From assembly GCA_050248955.1 (NCBI GenBank), contig JBFWRK010000001.1, positions 620,001-684,000 of the forward strand: a stretch of DNA of 64,000 nucleotides, given 5' to 3'. The DNA is from JBFWRK01 sp050248955. Lineage in GTDB: Bacteria > Actinomycetota > Acidimicrobiia > Acidimicrobiales > Ilumatobacteraceae. The notes beneath the pieces are model-generated. The model was not told where the DNA came from and did no database searches. It was given only the letters and a program-made list of their open reading frames with translations. A program made the translations under genes and the position numbers. Of the stretch, positions 61,616-64,000 are shown piece after piece. Position 1 is the first letter of the stretch, and each line of letters begins with the position of its first letter.

Positions 61616-61828
61616 TCAGAACCTCGTGGAGTTCAGCGGGCGGCGGTCCCAGCAGGCGTAGTGCCAGTGGCGGCGGAGGTCGGGGGACTGCTCGGGGATG
61701 ATCACGTAGTGGCCGAGGCCAGCAGGGATGTCGCGGTTGCATCCAGGGCAGACGTACACCTTCAGGGCCTCGTACGGCTGCACGCGCCGGACGTCGAGCT
61801 CCCCGTACGCCCCATCCCAGATGCTCAT
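61616..61828 (-). CDS. 70-aa zinc-knuckle protein, conserved in actinobacteria
   Basis: MSIWDGAYGELDVRRVQPYE is followed by VYVCPGCNRDIPAGLGHYVI, then PDLRRHWHYACWDRRPL. The CxxC plus HWH...C set looks like one zinc site. I recall similar short proteins in other actinobacteria, with no function assigned. ATG 61828 is preferred to GTG 61831. It lies 13 nt after the 36-aa membrane peptide gene on the same strand, so the two form an operon. Confidence 0.75.
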   Translation of the reverse strand: MSIWDGAYGELDVRRVQPYEALKVYVCPGCNRDIPAGLGHYVIIPEQSPDLRRHWHYACWDRRPLNSTRF

Positions 61829-61841
61829 CACTGCCGTCCGT

Positions 61842-61952
61842 TCATGCGAAGAGTGCCCACGCTAGGAGAGCGACGACCACGAGGAGTGCCGCCGCCACGA
61901 GAACGTAGTCGGCGCGGCGAGCCCGGAACTTCCGGTACGGGTTGAATCCCAT
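61842..61952 (-). CDS. 36-aa single-pass membrane peptide
   Basis: The frame reads MGFNPYRKFRARRADYV, then a 19-residue hydrophobic helix (LVAAALLVVVALLAWALFA) and TGA at 61842-61844. The basic N-terminal half would stay in the cytoplasm. I recall similar MGFNPYRK-starting micro-proteins in related actinobacteria but cannot confirm this here. GATACT on the minus strand lies 7 nt before the ATG, matching a leaderless promoter. It is the first gene of a two-gene operon with the zinc-knuckle protein. Confidence 0.7.
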   Translation of the reverse strand: MGFNPYRKFRARRADYVLVAAALLVVVALLAWALFA

Positions 61953-61959
61953 GGGTGTC

Positions 61960-61967
61960 AGTATCGT
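61960..61967. promoter_or_regulatory. Overlapping divergent leaderless promoters
   Basis: Plus strand: TATCGT (61962-61967), 8 nt before ATG 61976. Minus strand: GATACT (61965-61960), 7 nt before ATG 61952. The two -10 boxes share four base pairs, and the start codons are only 23 nt apart. Confidence 0.55.
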
Positions 61968-61975
61968 CGCCCGGC

Positions 61976-62752
61976 ATGCAGACGATCGAGATCGCGCGCC
62001 AGGACGGCATCGTGACCGTGACGTTGAACCGGCCCGATACGAAGAACGCCGCCAACCGCACCATGTGGGACGAGCTGCTGGCGACGTTCCAGGAGATCGG
62101 TGCGAGCGCCGCCGACCGGGCGGTGGTCATCACCGGCGCCGGCGGCGCGTTCTGCTCGGGCGCGGACCTGTGGTCGGCGCCGGCTGACGAAGCGCCCCGC
62201 CACGGTCTCGCTGCGATGCGGCACGTCGGCAACGTGTGCCTCGCCTTGCACCGGCTGCCGCAGCCGACGATCGCCAAGGTGGGTGGCATCGCCGCCGGCG
62301 CCGGCGCGAACCTCGCACTCGGGTGCGACCTGATCGTGGCGTCCGAGCAGGCGCGGTTCTCGCAGATCTTCGCCAAGCGCGGCCTCTCGCTCGATTTCGG
62401 CGGCTCGTGGCTCCTGCCCCGCCTCGTCGGGCTGCACCGGGCGAAGGAGCTGGCCTTCTTCGCCGACATCCTGTCGGCGGCAGAGGCCGAGGCGATCGGG
62501 ATCGTCAACCGCGTGGTCCCCGAGGCCGAGCTCGACGGGTTCGTCGCCGAGTGGGCGCAGCGCCTCGCCGCCGGCCCGCCGATCGCACTCGCGCTCACCA
62601 AGCGGATGCTCAACAACTCGCTGTCGGTGACGCTCGAAGAGGCGTTGGACGACGAGGGAGCTGCACAGACGGTCAACTTCGGTACCACGGACACGGTGGA
62701 AGCGATCGGCGCGTTCGTCGAGAAGCGGACGCCGAAGTTCGAGGGACGATGA
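61976..62752 (+). CDS. Enoyl-CoA hydratase/isomerase family protein
   Basis: A 258-aa crotonase. VVITGAGGAFCSGADLWS is the oxyanion loop. KVGGIAAGAGANLALGCDLI carries the second oxyanion Gly. RFSQIFAKRGLSLDFGGSW has Asp near the first catalytic position rather than the classic Glu pair, so isomerase or another crotonase reaction is possible. It acts in fatty-acid or aromatic acid breakdown. ATG 61976 (MQTIEIARQ) is chosen over GTG 61955 from the -10 spacing. Confidence 0.88.
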   Translation: MQTIEIARQDGIVTVTLNRPDTKNAANRTMWDELLATFQEIGASAADRAVVITGAGGAFCSGADLWSAPADEAPRHGLAAMRHVGNVCLALHRLPQPTIAKVGGIAAGAGANLALGCDLIVASEQARFSQIFAKRGLSLDFGGSWLLPRLVGLHRAKELAFFADILSAAEAEAIGIVNRVVPEAELDGFVAEWAQRLAAGPPIALALTKRMLNNSLSVTLEEALDDEGAAQTVNFGTTDTVEAIGAFVEKRTPKFEGR

Positions 62753-62776
62753 CCCGATCGGGCGAGGAGCGGCCAG

Positions 62777-62782
62777 TAGCGT
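62777..62782 (+). promoter_or_regulatory. -10 box TAGCGT, leaderless promoter of the membrane-anchored protein gene
   Basis: TAGCGT, then 7 nt, then ATG 62790. Confidence 0.5.
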
Positions 62783-62789
62783 CGGTGTG

Positions 62790-63611
62790 ATGCGACGCGC
62801 CGTCACCCCGATCGCCCTGGGGTTCGCCCTCGGGTTGGTGGCGATCGTCGCCGCCGCGGTCCCGGCCGGGGCGCAGCAGGACGAGAACGAGACGGGCGAG
62901 CTCGACCCGGGCGACCTCGTCACCACAACCACCTTGGCGGAGGAACCGCTCGATCCCGGTGAGGTCGTGGTCGTCGACTCCACCACACCGCCGTTGTCAC
63001 CCGACAGCACCGTGCCGATTCCGACGACCTTGCCACCCGGCTGTGCCCCGCCGTTGCCCCCGCAGGCGGTCTTCACGGCACGGATGATCGCCGCCGACGC
63101 ACGGACCGCCCGCTTCGAGATCGATGACGTTCGCAGCGGCTCGCTCGAGGGCTACCGGGTCGAGGCGCTCGTCGATGTCGACTTCTTCGACGACACGAGG
63201 TACCTCGAGCTCGGACGTGACTACCTCGTGGCGGTGGAGATCGATCCCTCCACCGGCCGGCTGCACTCGAAGGTCAAGCCCACGCCCTTGCTGTTCGGCG
63301 GCGATCAAGTCGTCGGCGTCGACGATGCCACGGTCGTCTGCCCAGAGGCCGACGATCCGATCATCACGCGGATGATCGACGGCACGTCGGTCGAGACCGG
63401 GATCCTGACCCCGTTCTTCGAGGACAAGCGCGACCTGCTGTGGTCGTTCGTGAGGCCGGCGCTGGTCGTGCTCGCCGCCCTGGTCGGGCTGGTGCTCGTC
63501 AAGCGGATGATCCTGTGGATCGTGCGCCGGTTCCGCCGGGCCTGGACGGCCCACCAGGGTCAGCCGACGCGAGCCCCAGCGGCCAGCCGGCGCAGCTCCT
63601 CGACTGCGTGA
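62790..63611 (+). CDS. Membrane-anchored secreted protein of unknown function
   Basis: A 273-aa protein. The N-terminal signal peptide (MRRAVTPIALGFALGLVAIV, cleavage near AGAQQ) is followed by a Thr/Asp/Pro-rich linker (about 30-80). A globular domain of about 120 residues has two Cys (PPGCAPPL, TVVCPEAD) that may pair. A C-terminal transmembrane helix (about 215-238, PALVVLAALVGLVLVK) and a basic cytoplasmic tail complete it. No family recognised. ATG 62790 fits the -10 spacing better than GTG 62787. Its 3' end overlaps convergent rpe by 52 nt. Confidence 0.75.
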   Translation: MRRAVTPIALGFALGLVAIVAAAVPAGAQQDENETGELDPGDLVTTTTLAEEPLDPGEVVVVDSTTPPLSPDSTVPIPTTLPPGCAPPLPPQAVFTARMIAADARTARFEIDDVRSGSLEGYRVEALVDVDFFDDTRYLELGRDYLVAVEIDPSTGRLHSKVKPTPLLFGGDQVVGVDDATVVCPEADDPIITRMIDGTSVETGILTPFFEDKRDLLWSFVRPALVVLAALVGLVLVKRMILWIVRRFRRAWTAHQGQPTRAPAASRRSSSTA

Positions 63612-64000
63612 GCTCGCCCGTTCGGGTCGCGGAAGAGTGACGAGCCGGCGACGAACACGTTGACGCCGCAGGCGGCAGCACCGGCGATCGTGCTCGGCGC
63701 CACCCCACCGTCGATCTCGAGATCGACCTCGTCGGCTCGACCGGCGGCGTCGATCATCGCCCGCACCGCAGCCATCTTCGGTTCCATTGCCGCGATGTAC
63801 TGCTGACCGCCGAAGCCCGGGTTCACGGTCATCACGAGGACGAGGTCGACCAGGTCGAGCACCTGGGCGACGGTGTCGGGCGGGGTGGCCGGGTTCAGCG
63901 CGACGCCAGCGGACGCGCCGAGCTCACGGATGTTGCCGAGCGTCCGGTGCAGGTGCGTGCACGCCTCGGCGTGGACGATCAGCCTGGAGCAGCCCGCCTC
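63560..64000 (-). CDS. rpe: Ribulose-phosphate 3-epimerase (partial, 5' end outside window)
   Basis: The 146 C-terminal residues of an (beta/alpha)8 epimerase. RLIVHAEACTHL and GVALNPATPPDTV are followed by VLVMTVNPGFGGQQYIAAM (catalytic Met and phosphate loop) and DLEIDGGVAPSTI (catalytic Asp), then VAGSSLFRDP. It interconverts ribulose-5-P and xylulose-5-P in the pentose phosphate pathway. The frame is open to base 64000. Its last 52 nt overlap the convergent gene. Confidence 0.93.
   Translation of the reverse strand, partial: EAGCSRLIVHAEACTHLHRTLGNIRELGASAGVALNPATPPDTVAQVLDLVDLVLVMTVNPGFGGQQYIAAMEPKMAAVRAMIDAAGRADEVDLEIDGGVAPSTIAGAAACGVNVFVAGSSLFRDPNGRAHAVEELRRLAAGARVG

Overview
The window is high-GC DNA (my impression is near 68-70%) from an actinobacterium. 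The best guess is class Acidimicrobiia, Ilumatobacter-like; this is inference. Pointers are a single-chain Kgd-type 2-oxoglutarate enzyme of mycobacterial length, GTP-type PEP carboxykinase, an F420-type luciferase-like oxidoreductase, the actinobacterial markers DUF2469, a SepIVA-position coiled-coil gene and zinc-type L28, a secreted module with the RLLDTR motif, and many genes with a TANNNT -10 box 6-8 nt before the start codon, the mark of leaderless transcripts.

Layout. 1-148: end of a sensor histidine kinase. 179-7000: EttA, a PuuD-like membrane protein, a cupredoxin lipoprotein and kgd. 7140-14620: HAD hydrolase, a NYN-S1-basic-tail fusion protein, exonuclease III, a thioesterase, a UvrD2-like helicase, a bacterial PH-domain protein and a BtuF-like protein, with a DnaA-box-like cluster between helicase and PH gene. 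14593-17816: minus-strand operon of LLM oxidoreductase, galactokinase, SMP-30 and DUF952. 17894-22416: peptide ABC importer with a permease-ATPase fusion. 22542-27148: CoA-transferase/racemase, PIG-L deacetylase, histidine phosphatase, lipoprotein, ferritin-like protein and small membrane protein. 27348-30682: PEPCK, cold-shock-like protein, L28 and an MmyB-type regulator, all minus. 30783-35929: LysN-type aminotransferase, FakA-like protein and RecG.

35930-38600 looks accessory. It holds an 11-bp tandem repeat, two poorly known genes, a FitAB/VapBC toxin-antitoxin pair with a palindromic operator, and a near-copy of the recG 3' end on its far side. From 38621 to 60992 runs the conserved actinobacterial housekeeping chain: rsmD, coaD, sepIVA-like, DUF177, rpmF, plsX, acpP, rnc, mutM, smc, ftsY, ffh, rpsP, khpA-like, rimM, trmD, rplS, DUF2469, yraN. 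It is interrupted by a polyamine-type ABC importer, an I78-like lipoprotein and a secreted alpha/beta hydrolase. The end holds a structured intergenic repeat (second copy of one at 27.16 kb), a zinc-ribbon gene, a 36-aa membrane peptide divergent from an enoyl-CoA hydratase, a membrane-anchored protein and the end of rpe.

The housekeeping chain links membrane lipid synthesis (plsX, acpP), ribosome and tRNA maturation (rnc, rimM, trmD, rpsP, rplS, rsmD), SRP targeting (ftsY, ffh) and chromosome handling (smc, mutM, recG). I saw no prophage, IS transposase, CRISPR array, rRNA or tRNA.
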